Shown: positions 10,101-19,062, numbered from the stretch's first letter. The stretch: 64,000 bases of DNA from Brevibacillus agri (GCF_004117055.1 NZ_CP026363.1:1036001-1100000), one strand, 5' to 3'. Notes: generated from the sequence alone by a model not told the origin. A program made the numbers and translations.

Positions 10101-10263
10101 AAAATCTGCAACAGTTACACTCGACGGTGAAACTTTCAATGGAAAAGTAGAAGGAAACAAAATCAAATTTGCTTTCTCTGCTTCTGTTGATGTAACCTCC
10201 TTGAAAGTTACAGTAACTAGCCAAGAAGGCGAAACAGATACTACAACTGTAAACTTCAAATAA
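7123..10263 (+). CDS. S-layer middle wall protein (MWP-type), N-terminal SLH domains
   Basis: 1046 residues from ATG 7123; a TTG 31 codons upstream is an alternative in-frame start. Signal peptide MKKVVNSVLASALALSVAPM with AFA|AED cleavage after residue 23. Three SLH domains fill about 35-195 (motifs TRAEFATLIVRA, GFPDKSFKPQNQ, TRGDIFKML) and would anchor the protein to wall polymer. The long acidic central region (200-950) carries repeated beta-rich modules, and the last 90 residues look Ig-like. The sequence closely resembles what I remember of the B. brevis middle wall protein. Strongly biased codon use (ctg, aaa, gtt/gta) is typical of a very highly expressed gene. Cotranscribed with the outer wall protein gene downstream. 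Confidence 0.93.
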   Translation: MKKVVNSVLASALALSVAPMAFAAEDATTTAPKMDAAMEKTVKRLEALGLVAGYGNGEYGVDKTITRAEFATLIVRARGLEQGAKLAQFNTTYTDVKSTDWFAGFVNVASGEEIVKGFPDKSFKPQNQVTYAEAVTMIVRALGYEPAVRGVWPNSMISKASELNIAKSITTPNNAATRGDIFKMLDNALRVDLMEQVEFGTDVRYEVTNKTLLTKYLKVTVVDMDWAHEKDHDSDDLPLVTNVPAIGLGKLKANEITLNGKEAGLGNTTYKVADGINPNDFDGQRVQVWIKDDRENVIVWMEGSEDEEVVLDRLSEFTLKGKTTDGKNLSTSDLADLKVELDASGKTYRFNKNSKITYNFKRYSDPVDALKEIISANDSFGVKVVLDSNNEVSYMHVIDDTKMNLNSKAKYGSEVIGKIDVEKKKITNLDTGKFNKLEDKEEGKDFLVFLDGKPAKLSDLKEGDVYSVYYADGDEDKLLVFANRTVVEGKVDKVVSRSTSDFRLTVGGKTYRIYPGATYSDNGNKDVKDLDDKNWDLVSNLDSETVKLVLDASGRVRHIETKDPIDDRKQKAIVTKGVVYNTAKDTYDFTVLTQKGKKLALSLEKEDIYNAEGKHYGRDNMEADELEDILQPSKDESIALLEVTLDSKGEVDKVQILNSKLRKSSGSAWDKLADETDDVVGDYEVTDKTAIFKMTGKLDTSSKRAELKNPGIAKFKDIADEDDLTVYYSVDEDKDEVEAIFVVEGDGLTGDTYYGVVTEYGSSNRQDTIKVITKDGDSVTTKEYKLDDDREELQDRGIKRGDFIAFQLNSDDEVVVDDVIEVVNNKAINLKNNVQLVDKSEWKNASIEKLTVARVDDVNGNTITYEAGKGDTRKLLTKSSTAFIDVYDDFEAEDGVEEGDYIVLLDSSEIDGDRYDYVLIVGSVDWVEKEGVDEKAVEDFLKQSFGDDNGGGNDDWDAVPSSVTVENGKFSIGVATSYLFTVDLNKDVDASEVKSATVTLDGETFNGKVEGNKIKFAFSASVDVTSLKVTVTSQEGETDTTTVNFK

Positions 10264-10309
10264 GTTTTGATAGACAGCGTGTCTGTTCAGCACTAAAGTG
10301 AGATGAACG

Positions 10310-10333
10310 GCGGAGGGAGGGACCTCCTTCCGC
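10310..10333 (+). other. Intercistronic hairpin between the two S-layer genes
   Basis: gcggagggagg and cctccttccgc form an 11-bp stem (one G-U) with a 2-nt gap, followed only by a weak T stretch. It may act as a partial terminator or mRNA-stabilising element setting the ratio of the two S-layer proteins. Confidence 0.55.
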
Positions 10334-10390
10334 TGTTTCTACATACTCACTAAATAAAAATTCCTTATTCAACATACGGAGGGGTAGTAC

Positions 10391-12961
10391 GTGAATAAAA
10401 AAGTAACTCTTTCCCTGCTCTCTGCTACAGTATTCGCTAGCATGGCTGCTTCTGCCTTTGCTGCACCAACACAAGGTGTTTACATGGGCGGTAGCGTAGA
10501 CAAATTCTATAAGCTGGATGATTTGTTCAATCTGAGTGCTGCAGCTAAAAAACAATTTGTTGTCGACTTGAATGCTGCTAATCCAGACCTCGACTTTAAA
10601 AACCTTGTGTTTGTTGACTTTGACGGCAAAGGCGCTAAATTCAGTGAAATCTTGGCTGCAGGCACTCTGCCAAAAGCTAAGAGAGACCTGACCAAAGCTG
10701 ATTTCGAAGGCTCTTACGTGACAGTAAACCTGGATGGCTCTAATGGTGTTTCTTACGATCCTCGTAACGATGCAGTTGATGTGCCTACTGGTGATTTGAA
10801 AGTTGAGTCGGTAAGTGCTATTAACGCTAAACAAATCCAAGTTAAATTTAACAACGCTGTTGATGAAGACACAGCACTTGACGTAACCAATTATTCTATC
10901 AAGCTTGCTGGTGCATCTGCTGTTGCAATGGCTACTTCTGGTAACAACAAAGCAACAGCTGAATTGAGCGAAGATGGTAAAACAGTTACTCTGACACTTA
11001 CCAATGCTCTGACAACAACTTACTGGGGTTCCATCGCTGATGGCGATGTATTCCAAGTGATTGTTGATGGTGTAAAAGATTCTGCTGGACATGAGTTGGC
11101 GGAAACAGTAAAAACAGTTACTTACACCGATAAGGAAGCACCTACCTTCGTTTCTGCTACAGCTACAGCTAAAACGACAACTAATAAAGTAACATTGTCT
11201 TTCAGCGAGCCAATCGATTATTCTCAGGCAACCGTTACTGTTAACGGTGTAGCAGCAAGCCTCAGCGCTGGTACTAAAGCAAACGAAGTAGTAGTTACAT
11301 CTGGTAGCAACTTGAACGCAGGTTCTAGCTACGAGCTGAAACTCTTGAACTTTAAAGATGCTGCTGGTAACTTGTTGACTCCTAACCCTGTAGTGACAAG
11401 TGTTACAGTTCAAGCGGATGTTACTGCTCCAGTAGTAACTGGCGTAAGTGTAGTTCGTGATAGCTTGATCGAAGTGACTTTCGATAAGTCTATGGATCCT
11501 GCAACTGTTAACTCAACTTCAGTAAAATTGTTGAATACTGACTTGGCTACTACTGGAATCACTCAAGGTACCATCCAGCCTAAACCAAATACAAGCAACA
11601 AAACATTCTTGGTACCATTTACTGCAATCCCATTCAATAGCAACGGTACATTCACTGGAGTACTCTCCTTTACAAGTGCTATTAAGGATGCTGCAGGTAA
11701 TGCGTTCACTGCAAAAACTGAGTCTGTAACATTGACTAAAGACACAGTTGCTCCAGAAGTTGTAAGTGCGACCTACACTAACAAAACATCTTACAATGGT
11801 GTTACAACTACTAACGGTGCAATCATCGTTAAGTTCAACGAAAAAATTGCCGCATCTGCTGCTGCAAACACCTACGTTGTTGTAAATGACCAAGGTGCAC
11901 CTGTAAGCACTCCTATCGCTAGCACAGCAGTTAACCCGAATGATGCTACTGAACTCATTTTGGTACTGAATGCAGGCGTCGCTACAGGCACAAAAACTTA
12001 TACTGTTGTAATGCCAGCTTCCGCTGCAACCGACTTGTCTGTATCTCAAAATGCTTCTGCATCAGTACATCTGACTGTAGATGTTTCTGCTGGCGGTCCA
12101 GTTGCTAATGATCCAACTGCTCCGGTTGTAAACACAGTAACACCGACAGCAGCAACCAGCTCTACTTCCGGAACTACGATTGCAGTTGCATTCACTGAAG
12201 CAGGTTCTGGTTTGGATCCAGCTACCATTCAAGATCTTAACAACTATCGTTTGGATGGAGCACCACTGCCGTCTGGATCTTATGTGACCTTGTCTGGTAC
12301 AACAGCTACAATTAATATCCCGGCTGGTAAGTTTGCAGAAGACAAGGCTTATGCATTTAATATCAACGGAATTAAGGATAAAGCTGGCAATGTAATGAAT
12401 CCTTATGTTGGCAGTGTAAACCTTAAAGATGATATCAAGCCTGAGTTGACATCTGCTACACTGAACAGCAACGGAACAGTTTCTCTCGGATTTAGCGAGA
12501 AAGTAAATGCTGCATCTGGTAAAGAAGCAGACTTTGCAGTAACTGTGAATGGTTCCTTGCTCACAGGTACCAATAAAGCTTACACATTGGCTGACGGCGT
12601 TGGTTCCGATGCAGGAAAATATGTGCTGACAGTTAAACTTGCTACTATTGGTAAGGCAGCAACTGCTGGTTCCTACACTGATCCAAACGGTGGTACTTGG
12701 ACGACTGCTGGCGCAACAAATGTTGTTAAATTCACGTTTGTTGACGTTGATGGTAACCAAGACCTCTCCGCTGGCGATATTATCTTGACAGGTACTGATA
12801 CAGGCGCAACGACAGCAATTGCGTTCTCTGATAACGCAGCTTACGACCTGAACAATGCTCTCAGTGTTAAGGTTGGAACAATCGCTAGCCCAAGCCTGGT
12901 GACAGACACCAGCAATCTCACAAACGTTGTTAAGGGCAGCAAAACTATTACTGTAAAGTAA
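10391..12961 (+). CDS. S-layer outer wall protein (OWP-type), Ig-like repeat protein
   Basis: 856 residues from GTG, with ggaggggt 5 bases upstream. Signal peptide MNKKVTLSLLSATVFASMAA, SAFA|APT cleavage after residue 24. After an N-terminal module (25-130) come about six SbsA-type Ig-like domains. Each starts with a pattern such as VESVSAINAKQIQVKF, APTFVSATA, APVVTGVSVV, APEVVSATY, APVVNTVTP or KPELTSATLN and contains a (V/L)xF(S/N/D)(E/K)x(I/V/M) strand. There is no SLH domain, so attachment is probably through the middle wall protein layer, as in B. brevis. It is transcribed with the preceding gene and shows the same high-expression codon bias. Confidence 0.9.
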   Translation: MNKKVTLSLLSATVFASMAASAFAAPTQGVYMGGSVDKFYKLDDLFNLSAAAKKQFVVDLNAANPDLDFKNLVFVDFDGKGAKFSEILAAGTLPKAKRDLTKADFEGSYVTVNLDGSNGVSYDPRNDAVDVPTGDLKVESVSAINAKQIQVKFNNAVDEDTALDVTNYSIKLAGASAVAMATSGNNKATAELSEDGKTVTLTLTNALTTTYWGSIADGDVFQVIVDGVKDSAGHELAETVKTVTYTDKEAPTFVSATATAKTTTNKVTLSFSEPIDYSQATVTVNGVAASLSAGTKANEVVVTSGSNLNAGSSYELKLLNFKDAAGNLLTPNPVVTSVTVQADVTAPVVTGVSVVRDSLIEVTFDKSMDPATVNSTSVKLLNTDLATTGITQGTIQPKPNTSNKTFLVPFTAIPFNSNGTFTGVLSFTSAIKDAAGNAFTAKTESVTLTKDTVAPEVVSATYTNKTSYNGVTTTNGAIIVKFNEKIAASAAANTYVVVNDQGAPVSTPIASTAVNPNDATELILVLNAGVATGTKTYTVVMPASAATDLSVSQNASASVHLTVDVSAGGPVANDPTAPVVNTVTPTAATSSTSGTTIAVAFTEAGSGLDPATIQDLNNYRLDGAPLPSGSYVTLSGTTATINIPAGKFAEDKAYAFNINGIKDKAGNVMNPYVGSVNLKDDIKPELTSATLNSNGTVSLGFSEKVNAASGKEADFAVTVNGSLLTGTNKAYTLADGVGSDAGKYVLTVKLATIGKAATAGSYTDPNGGTWTTAGATNVVKFTFVDVDGNQDLSAGDIILTGTDTGATTAIAFSDNAAYDLNNALSVKVGTIASPSLVTDTSNLTNVVKGSKTITVK

Positions 12962-13004
12962 TAGTTCCTGTCAAATAGGATTGGTGCTTTCCACCAACCG
13001 AAGA

Positions 13005-13049
13005 TTATCGAAAGGGTTTGTCTCGATAGAGGCAGACTCTTTCCCTTTT
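13005..13049 (+). repeat. Direct repeat, copy A (S-layer terminator region)
   Basis: The stretch around tcgaaagggttt recurs at 13362-13404 with about 75% identity over 40 bp, including the ctcga.agag.agactcttt part. Confidence 0.6.
13011..13049 (+). terminator. Probable terminator after the S-layer operon
   Basis: aaagggtttgtct and agactctttcccttt form an imperfect long stem ending in a T run. A smaller hairpin (ttggtg/caccaa, 12981-12997) precedes it. Confidence 0.65.
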
Positions 13050-13221
13050 AAATGTAAACCATGGGTAGTGGACAAGTAGCTTAATGGATGAGTAATAAGG
13101 TAAGGTGCCTGTCACTACCCAAAGAATGTAGAAAATGTTTGTCGTAAAAAGCATTATCCCCTTTCTGGTTTATGTTTAAGCCCATTTTGAAAGTGCACTA
13201 ATAAAAAATTGGAAAAAAATA

Positions 13222-13283
13222 CAAAAAATGCCAGCTATGGAGGTTAGCTGGCAACAATTGAATCCCCAAGATATTTGATTCGG
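13222..13283 (-). repeat. Intergenic hairpin element, copy 1
   Basis: An A-rich run, a perfect 8-bp stem (gccagcta/tagctggc, loop 7), then ccccaagatatttg. Read on the minus strand it is a stem followed by a T-rich tail, like a Rho-independent terminator. A related element lies at 27660-27730 with the same order and spacing. Confidence 0.5.
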
Positions 13284-13361
13284 TATTTTTAATTTTAACT
13301 AAATACTACTCGTACGTAAACTGAAATTTATTAAGAGATCGGTACCAAACAACACCAGAAG

Positions 13362-13404
13362 TTTGTCGAAAGGGTTTACCTCGAAAGAGATAGGCTCTTT
13401 TTGC
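13362..13404 (+). repeat. Direct repeat, copy B
   Basis: Second copy of the 13005-13049 sequence: gtcgaaagggttt then ctcgaaagag and aggctcttttt. It has no gene directly upstream, so it may be a leftover of a duplicated or deleted gene end. Confidence 0.55.
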
Positions 13405-13687
13405 CCGAACTCCCTGCAAAACTTTCTGCAAGATCGCTGCATTTTCTTTCTCCGAACATACCCATCGGCAGCTTTCCAGCCATGACAAGCATACATGACA
13501 ATCTTAGCTCACTGCAAACTATAAAAACTGCAGTCAGAAGCCCTCTTCCCCGCCCACGTTTTCACTTTCCCCTCACTTTTTTCTTCACGCCATCCCAGCC
13601 GTAATGACCGTAAAATCAAACATATATTATTCCCTTGATCTCGGATAGAAAGGAGGTTCCAGCAGGAGTGTCGAACACGCATTCCAG

Positions 13688-13696
13688 TGGTATAAT
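13688..13696 (+). promoter_or_regulatory. Extended -10 promoter of the Rpn-family gene
   Basis: TGGTATAAT fits an extended -10 (TGnTATAAT). The same block, with about 30 bp around it, precedes the second Rpn copy on the minus strand (21199-21204), so the promoter was duplicated with the gene. Confidence 0.6.
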
Positions 13697-13735
13697 GGTA
13701 GTACAGACAACGAACGGAGAAGGGAGCGTGATGAC

Positions 13736-14638
13736 GTGACCAAACTAATGGACTTGAAGATCGACTTCGCGTTCAAGCAGGTGTTTGGCAAAGAGGGAAA
13801 CGAACCGATTCTCCTTGCCTTTCTGAATGCCGCGCTCCAATTGCCGAAGGAAAAGCGGCTCTCTTCGGTGGAAATCCTCAATCCTGAAATCAATCGGGAA
13901 CACATCGAGGATAAGGCATCCGTGCTGGATATCCACGCCAAGACAGAGCAGGGGGAGCATGTCAACATCGAGATTCAGTTCGCGAACAAGTTCGACATGG
14001 AGAAGCGTACCCTGTACTACTGGTCACGCATCTACTCGGCCCAAATGCAAAAAGGAATGCCGTACACGGAACTGGCGAAGACGATCGCGATCAACATCCT
14101 CAATTTTCGCTTTCTGCGGGAAACTGAGCGGTTCCACACCACATTCCACCTGTACGAGGATCAGGAGCAGTTTCCGCTGACAGATGTGATGGAGATTCAC
14201 TTCATGGAGATCCCGAAGCTGATGGACAAGTGGGAACAGCGTGCGGTCAATCCGCATGACAATGAGCTGGAAAGATGGCTGCTGCTTCTGGAGGCGGACG
14301 ATCACGAAGAAATTCGCAAGGAATTGGAGGCGATAGCGATGCAAGATCCGGTCATGAAACGGGCGTTTGACGAATGGGAAGACCTGAGCCGTGACGAGAA
14401 GAAATGGGTCGAGTACGAGTCTCGTCGGAAGGCGATTCTGGACGAGATGGCGGCTGTAAGGGAAGCCGAGATACGTCAACAAAGGGCGAGAGAAGAAGGA
14501 TTGGCAGAAGGCGAGCGGCAAAAGGCACTGGAAGTAGCAAAAAACTTGTTAGCGATGGACATGTCTGTGGAAGTGATTGCAAAAGCAACGGGATTGTCGG
14601 CAGAAGAAATCGAACAACTGAAAAAGCAACTTCACTAA
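13736..14638 (+). CDS. Rpn family recombination-promoting nuclease/putative transposase (PDDEXK_2)
   Basis: 300 residues from GTG with agggag upstream. The N-terminus (MDLKIDFAFKQVFG) and the core SVLDIHAKTEQGEHVNIEIQ hold the PD-(D/E)xK pattern: D of LDIHAKT, then E-x-Q of IEIQ. The C-terminal tail is a charged helix with KAL.VAKNLLAMDMSVEVIA ending in KKQLH, as in RpnA-E type proteins. E. coli relatives cleave DNA and promote RecA-independent recombination. A terminator follows. A frameshifted paralogue with the same upstream sequence sits in opposite orientation at 20321-21159. Confidence 0.88.
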   Translation: MTKLMDLKIDFAFKQVFGKEGNEPILLAFLNAALQLPKEKRLSSVEILNPEINREHIEDKASVLDIHAKTEQGEHVNIEIQFANKFDMEKRTLYYWSRIYSAQMQKGMPYTELAKTIAINILNFRFLRETERFHTTFHLYEDQEQFPLTDVMEIHFMEIPKLMDKWEQRAVNPHDNELERWLLLLEADDHEEIRKELEAIAMQDPVMKRAFDEWEDLSRDEKKWVEYESRRKAILDEMAAVREAEIRQQRAREEGLAEGERQKALEVAKNLLAMDMSVEVIAKATGLSAEEIEQLKKQLH

Positions 14639-14648
14639 ACGTACCTTG

Positions 14649-14684
14649 CCCCTTGTCCTGATCTGACGAGGGGTTTTCTCTTTT
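14649..14684 (+). terminator. Rho-independent terminator after Rpn-family gene
   Basis: ccccttgtc/gacgagggg stem (one G-U), 7-nt loop, then ttttctctttt. Confidence 0.8.
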
Positions 14685-14775
14685 GTATGAAACGAGTCCT
14701 CAGTCCGAAAGGAGGCAGAAAAACCGGCTTCCGTCCGCTCCATTGCTTGCAAAACAATTCCATAAACGTCAACAT

Positions 14776-14801
14776 CAACGCACACGTATACGTAGGCGTT
14801 G
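14776..14801. promoter_or_regulatory. 26-bp palindrome upstream of RHH gene, probable operator
   Basis: caacgc-ac-acgtatacgt-ag-gcgttg: 22 of 26 positions are symmetric about the centre at 14788/14789, with extra gtcaac/gttgac overlap outside. It lies 35 bp before a gene for a ribbon-helix-helix protein, a class that usually binds such palindromes to repress its own transcription. Confidence 0.65.
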
Positions 14802-14835
14802 ACGGAACCAAAACATCAGAGCAGGAGTGGACGAG

Positions 14836-15321
14836 ATGAACGACACGAAATCAATCCTTGCTAGAGTACTTGCCCAGCAGGAAGCGAAAAAAGCCGCACA
14901 AGCAGCCGAAAACCAACAGCAGGGAGCTTCCACAGAGAGAGGAAATGTAGTACCTCTCAAGGCAGCGGAACAAAAAATCCAGGAAAGGGGGAACCATGCA
15001 CCGAAACCGCTGGAAGGTCAACAGGCCAAGCCGTTGAGAGTAAAACCACGGCAAACAAACAAGGCGGAAGGAACAGACAAAGTTGGTAAACCGGACACTG
15101 TACTTCCACCGTCACAGCAGCTAACTTCGATGAAGATTCCGAAGAGACAAGCCCCGTTTGAGAAACGGTACAGAAGGGTCACGACGTACCTGGAGAACGG
15201 CGTGTACGACAAGGTGCAGCAGCTGTACGAGTCGGGAGAGATCGACCGGATCAGCAACCTGGTCAACACGGCAGTCAGGCTGTACCTCATGAAACACTAC
15301 GGGTACGGCTGCAAAGAGTAG
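14836..15321 (+). CDS. Putative ribbon-helix-helix DNA-binding protein with Gln/Lys-rich N-terminus
   Basis: 161 residues from ATG 14836 (aggag 8 bases upstream; a GTG three codons earlier overlaps that site). The first 100 residues are low-complexity and rich in Gln, Ala, Lys and Pro, probably disordered. The last 50 (RVTTYLENGVYDKVQQLYES, then ISNLVNTAVRLYLMKHYG) read as a beta strand and two helices, like CopG/Arc-type ribbon-helix-helix domains. Such proteins regulate plasmid or mobile-element genes. It lies between the Rpn-family gene and the recombinase and is preceded by a strong palindrome. The RHH call is by pattern only. Confidence 0.6.
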   Translation: MNDTKSILARVLAQQEAKKAAQAAENQQQGASTERGNVVPLKAAEQKIQERGNHAPKPLEGQQAKPLRVKPRQTNKAEGTDKVGKPDTVLPPSQQLTSMKIPKRQAPFEKRYRRVTTYLENGVYDKVQQLYESGEIDRISNLVNTAVRLYLMKHYGYGCKE

Positions 15322-15383
15322 CCTGAAATCCCGCGCAGAACGCTTTGTACGCAAGCAAAAACAAAAAAGTGATGTAACCCACA

Positions 15384-15417
15384 GCCCTACGTCCTTGAGC
15401 GGATGTAGGGCCTTTTT
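15384..15417 (+). terminator. Rho-independent terminator before the recombinase gene
   Basis: gccctacgtcc/ggatgtagggc stem (one G-U), 6-nt loop, then ccttttt. It sits only about 16 bp before the recombinase ribosome site; the same arrangement is seen on the minus strand before the recombinase fragment at 19756-19875. Confidence 0.85.
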
Positions 15418-15446
15418 GCGTTTTGTTTGGAAGGGAGGAAAGAAAC

Positions 15447-16322
15447 GTGGATGAAATCACGCAATTTGAGCAGTACCTTCTGGAAAACGGCATTGCGCCA
15501 AAAACGATAGAGTCCTACGTGGGGGACGTGAGAGGATTCTGCGAGTACCTGCGGCAGATGGGCGTGGAAAGCGAGACAGACCTGAAACGATTCTACGTAG
15601 TCAGCTACAAGAACCATCTCGTCGAAAACAAGTACGCCGTTGCGACGATCAACAAGAAGATCAACTCACTTCAGGCGTACAACCTCTACCTAATCGAAAA
15701 AGGCATCCTGACGGAACAGGTCGTCACCCTGCAGCGGGATCGGGTCAAGGTGGCCACTGGCAGTGAAGGGGAAGTGGACGTGTTCACCGAGCAGGAAGTC
15801 AACCAGCTGCTCTTTTTCGTCCAGGACAGGAGCAAGGTCAGCCTGCGTAACCACCTCATCGTTTGGATGCTGCTCTACACGGGAGTACGGGTGAGCGAGC
15901 TGTGCGGAATTCAGTTGGCAGACATCGACTACCTCACCAACACGCTCAGGGTCACAGGCAAGGGAGGGAAGTACCGTGAGATTCCGCTTCGGCCTGACCT
16001 AGCGGAACTCATCCGGGAGTATGTCCGGACAGAACGGCAGGAGAACAAGTACAAGGACAGTCCCTACCTGCTACTCAGCCAGCGTGCGCCCAAACTGCAC
16101 AAGGACGCGGTCAACACCATGCTGGAAGGACTGGAGAAGCAACTGGGCTTCAAGATGTACCCGCATAAGTTCCGGCACACGTTCTGCTCCCGATTGCTAA
16201 AGAAGGGAGTCCCGCTGACAACGGTTTCCAAACTCGCAGGCCATGCCCACATCCAAACAACCGCATCTTTTTACATCAACACCAGCAAGCAGGAAAAAGA
16301 ACTGGCGGTCAACCTCCTCTAA
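15447..16322 (+). CDS. Tyrosine recombinase/integrase (XerC/D-like)
   Basis: 291 residues from GTG 15447 (gggaggaaag upstream). An N-terminal SAM-like core-binding domain (1-90: FEQYLLENGIAPKTIESYVG) is followed by the catalytic domain. The active residues are visible: Arg in TGVRVSELCG, Lys in GKGGKYREIPL, the H-x-x-R of HKFRHTF, His in LAGHAHIQTT and the nucleophilic Tyr of ASFYIN. It therefore looks intact and active. No cognate att site was recognised. An N-terminal fragment of a close paralogue lies inverted at 19756-19875. The gene converges with an XRE regulator 6 bp away. Confidence 0.93.
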   Translation: MDEITQFEQYLLENGIAPKTIESYVGDVRGFCEYLRQMGVESETDLKRFYVVSYKNHLVENKYAVATINKKINSLQAYNLYLIEKGILTEQVVTLQRDRVKVATGSEGEVDVFTEQEVNQLLFFVQDRSKVSLRNHLIVWMLLYTGVRVSELCGIQLADIDYLTNTLRVTGKGGKYREIPLRPDLAELIREYVRTERQENKYKDSPYLLLSQRAPKLHKDAVNTMLEGLEKQLGFKMYPHKFRHTFCSRLLKKGVPLTTVSKLAGHAHIQTTASFYINTSKQEKELAVNLL

Positions 16323-16328
16323 TGTTGG

Positions 16329-16670
16329 CTACTGGTACTTCTCGTGCTCCCACTCGAACACGGCCTTCAAAAGTTTCAAGGCCAAAGCGCGATCGTGCTT
16401 GGAGCGCTCCGTCAGCAGATCAACTAGTTGACGTAGCTCGTCTGGTTGTGGGGAAGGGTCAATGTGACGGAACAGATCTTCCATCGAAACGTTAAGACCT
16501 CGGCAGATCTTCTCCAGGCTCTCCACCGTGACGTTCTTTTCCCCTCGCTCTACTTGCCCCACGTAGTTCGTATGTAAACCGGACAATTCGCCTAATTGCT
16601 CCTGGCTCATCCCCTTCTCTTTTCGGAGAAAGCGGATTCGATTGCCTAATCGCTTGACCAACTCGGTCAT
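16329..16670 (-). CDS. XRE-family transcriptional regulator
   Basis: 113 residues from ATG 16670 (gaggtgg 5 bases upstream). The helix-turn-helix occupies about residues 5-60 (RIRFLRKEKGMSQEQLGELS, then YVGQVERGEKNVTVESLEKI), as in phage-repressor and SinR-type proteins. The remaining 50 residues form a charged helical tail. It is divergent from the operon that starts at 16833, whose promoter lies in the shared 150-bp gap, so that operon and the gene itself are likely targets. Confidence 0.9.
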   Translation of the reverse strand: MTELVKRLGNRIRFLRKEKGMSQEQLGELSGLHTNYVGQVERGEKNVTVESLEKICRGLNVSMEDLFRHIDPSPQPDELRQLVDLLTERSKHDRALALKLLKAVFEWEHEKYQ

Positions 16671-16734
16671 GGAAACCACCTCAAGACAAGCTTACGGGAG
16701 GAAAAGAAAAGGGAACACAAGCTATAAATGTGAA

Positions 16735-16763
16735 TTGACAGAAAGATAACACCAAAAGATAAT
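16735..16763 (+). promoter_or_regulatory. Sigma-A promoter of the 16.8-18.2 kb operon
   Basis: TTGACA (16735-16740), 17 bp, GATAAT (16758-16763). The direct repeat aagataa overlaps the spacer and -10, a possible regulator contact. Confidence 0.75.
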
Positions 16764-16832
16764 AATTAATGAAGTTTTCCAATCAATAGTGTGTAGTGGT
16801 AACCCAATCTAGCAAAAACGGAGGCAAGAAAC

Positions 16833-17090
16833 ATGGACGCAATTCTTTTCTACGGCATCATCATTCTACTGGCACTCGGCTTTCTCTCTTTTGCCTGGCT
16901 CATTGTAAGGGGATGGCTGGAGCTCATCTTTTCCTTCCTGCTCGGGGTGTTCAAACTTCTGTGGAACATCGTCAAAGTGGCGTTCTGGGTCGTCGCCTTG
17001 CCCTTCAAGCTGCTCGGTTTTCTCGTCAGACTGGTGCTGCCGAAAAGAGCCAAACGAAAAGATGCAGAAACGCCAGAAGTGCAAGCCTAA
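16833..17090 (+). CDS. Small hydrophobic membrane protein, unknown
   Basis: 85 residues from ATG, with cggaggc upstream. Three hydrophobic stretches (about 4-26, 30-48, 50-68) are followed by a basic tail (LPKRAKRKD). I recognise no family. It is the first gene of a short operon behind the TTGACA promoter; the next gene is about 100 bp downstream. Confidence 0.6.
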   Translation: MDAILFYGIIILLALGFLSFAWLIVRGWLELIFSFLLGVFKLLWNIVKVAFWVVALPFKLLGFLVRLVLPKRAKRKDAETPEVQA

Positions 17091-17188
17091 TCGACAAAAG
17101 AAAGTATTTTTGAGGCATTCTGCCGCCCGTAACAGGGACGGTGGGATGCCTTTTCTCATTTTGTAGCCAGTAAACGAGGAGGGCACAC

Positions 17189-17449
17189 ATGCAGACACCA
17201 GCGGAACAGTACGAGCAGTTGGTAGGGGAAGAAGACAGAGTCGTGTTCGGCATCCAGACATGCGAACATTGTGTCACGCTGCTGCTGGACAATCTCTACC
17301 GGACTGGAGAGGCACAGAATCAAGACACCTACACCGAGATTCTCAAAATCATTCACGAAGTCGAACAGCGACTGAGGAGAGAATGGCTTGAGCTAAAAAT
17401 CAAAAAGGCAGTTTTGGCTCATCAGATGCAACAGAAAGGGGATGTGTAG
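17189..17449 (+). CDS. Small hypothetical protein
   Basis: 86 residues from ATG with gaggaggg upstream. Soluble, acidic then basic, largely helical; one Cys pair (TCEHC) near residue 25-28. No family recognised. It is one base short of abutting the next gene, suggesting translational coupling within the operon. Confidence 0.55.
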   Translation: MQTPAEQYEQLVGEEDRVVFGIQTCEHCVTLLLDNLYRTGEAQNQDTYTEILKIIHEVEQRLRREWLELKIKKAVLAHQMQQKGDV

Positions 17450-17450
17450 C

Positions 17451-17851
17451 ATGAGAACGATCAAAACCTTGGCAGATGTACACTGCTTGCAGGCAGCGCA
17501 GGTGTTTTCTCCGAGCTTTCTGTCGTACTTGGAGGAAGAGTTTCTGGGACTAAAAGAGGCGTTCGACTTCGACGGTCTGGACGAAGCATTCACGTTGGAC
17601 ACATACGGCTACATGGTTGTGCTGGAGAAGGGAGACAACCTGCGGGATCTGAGCGTGGTCGGCCTAAGCAGAGAGGACGGGGGACTTCTCGGCAGCCTGC
17701 CGGAGTTTGTCGAGAAGGTGGAACGAAACGGCGAGTGCTGGTACAAGGTGGTCGTGATCTACACCAACGAGTACGGGATGGCCTTCTACGTCCCGGCAAA
17801 AGCAATCTCTGACGACAACGAAATCCAAAACTGGTTGGAGGAGCATGTAGA

Positions 17852-17855
<4 letters not shown>
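17451..17855 (+). CDS. Hypothetical protein
   Basis: 134 residues from ATG 17451, aligned with aaagggg as ribosome site; an ATG three codons earlier is less well placed. Acidic soluble protein with alternating strands and helices (MVVLEKGDNLRDLSVVGLS, WYKVVVIYTNEYGMAFYV). The family was not recognised. Its stop overlaps the start of the radC-like gene by 4 bp (17852-17855), so the two are translationally coupled. Confidence 0.6.

Positions 17856-19062
<1,207 letters not shown>

Larger units (their letters stand above)
13050..13680. other. Gene-poor intergenic spacer after the S-layer operon
   Basis: AT-rich spacer without a convincing coding frame. It holds an inverted repeat (gggtagtg at 13063, tcactaccc at 13112), an intergenic element with a minus-strand terminator-like hairpin (13222-13283), and the second copy of the terminator-like repeat (13362-13404). 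Open frames here lack ribosome sites and family features. Confidence 0.6.

Noticed and set aside
7063-10293. Open frame of over 1000 codons on the minus strand opposite the S-layer gene
   Set aside because: It mirrors a highly expressed gene with biased codons, has a Phe/Val/Cys-rich composition typical of an antisense shadow, and shows no ribosome site or family pattern.
13299-13604. Short frames in the spacer after the S-layer operon
   Set aside because: Overlapping frames on both strands without ribosome sites or protein-like patterns; the region is better explained by repeats and hairpins.
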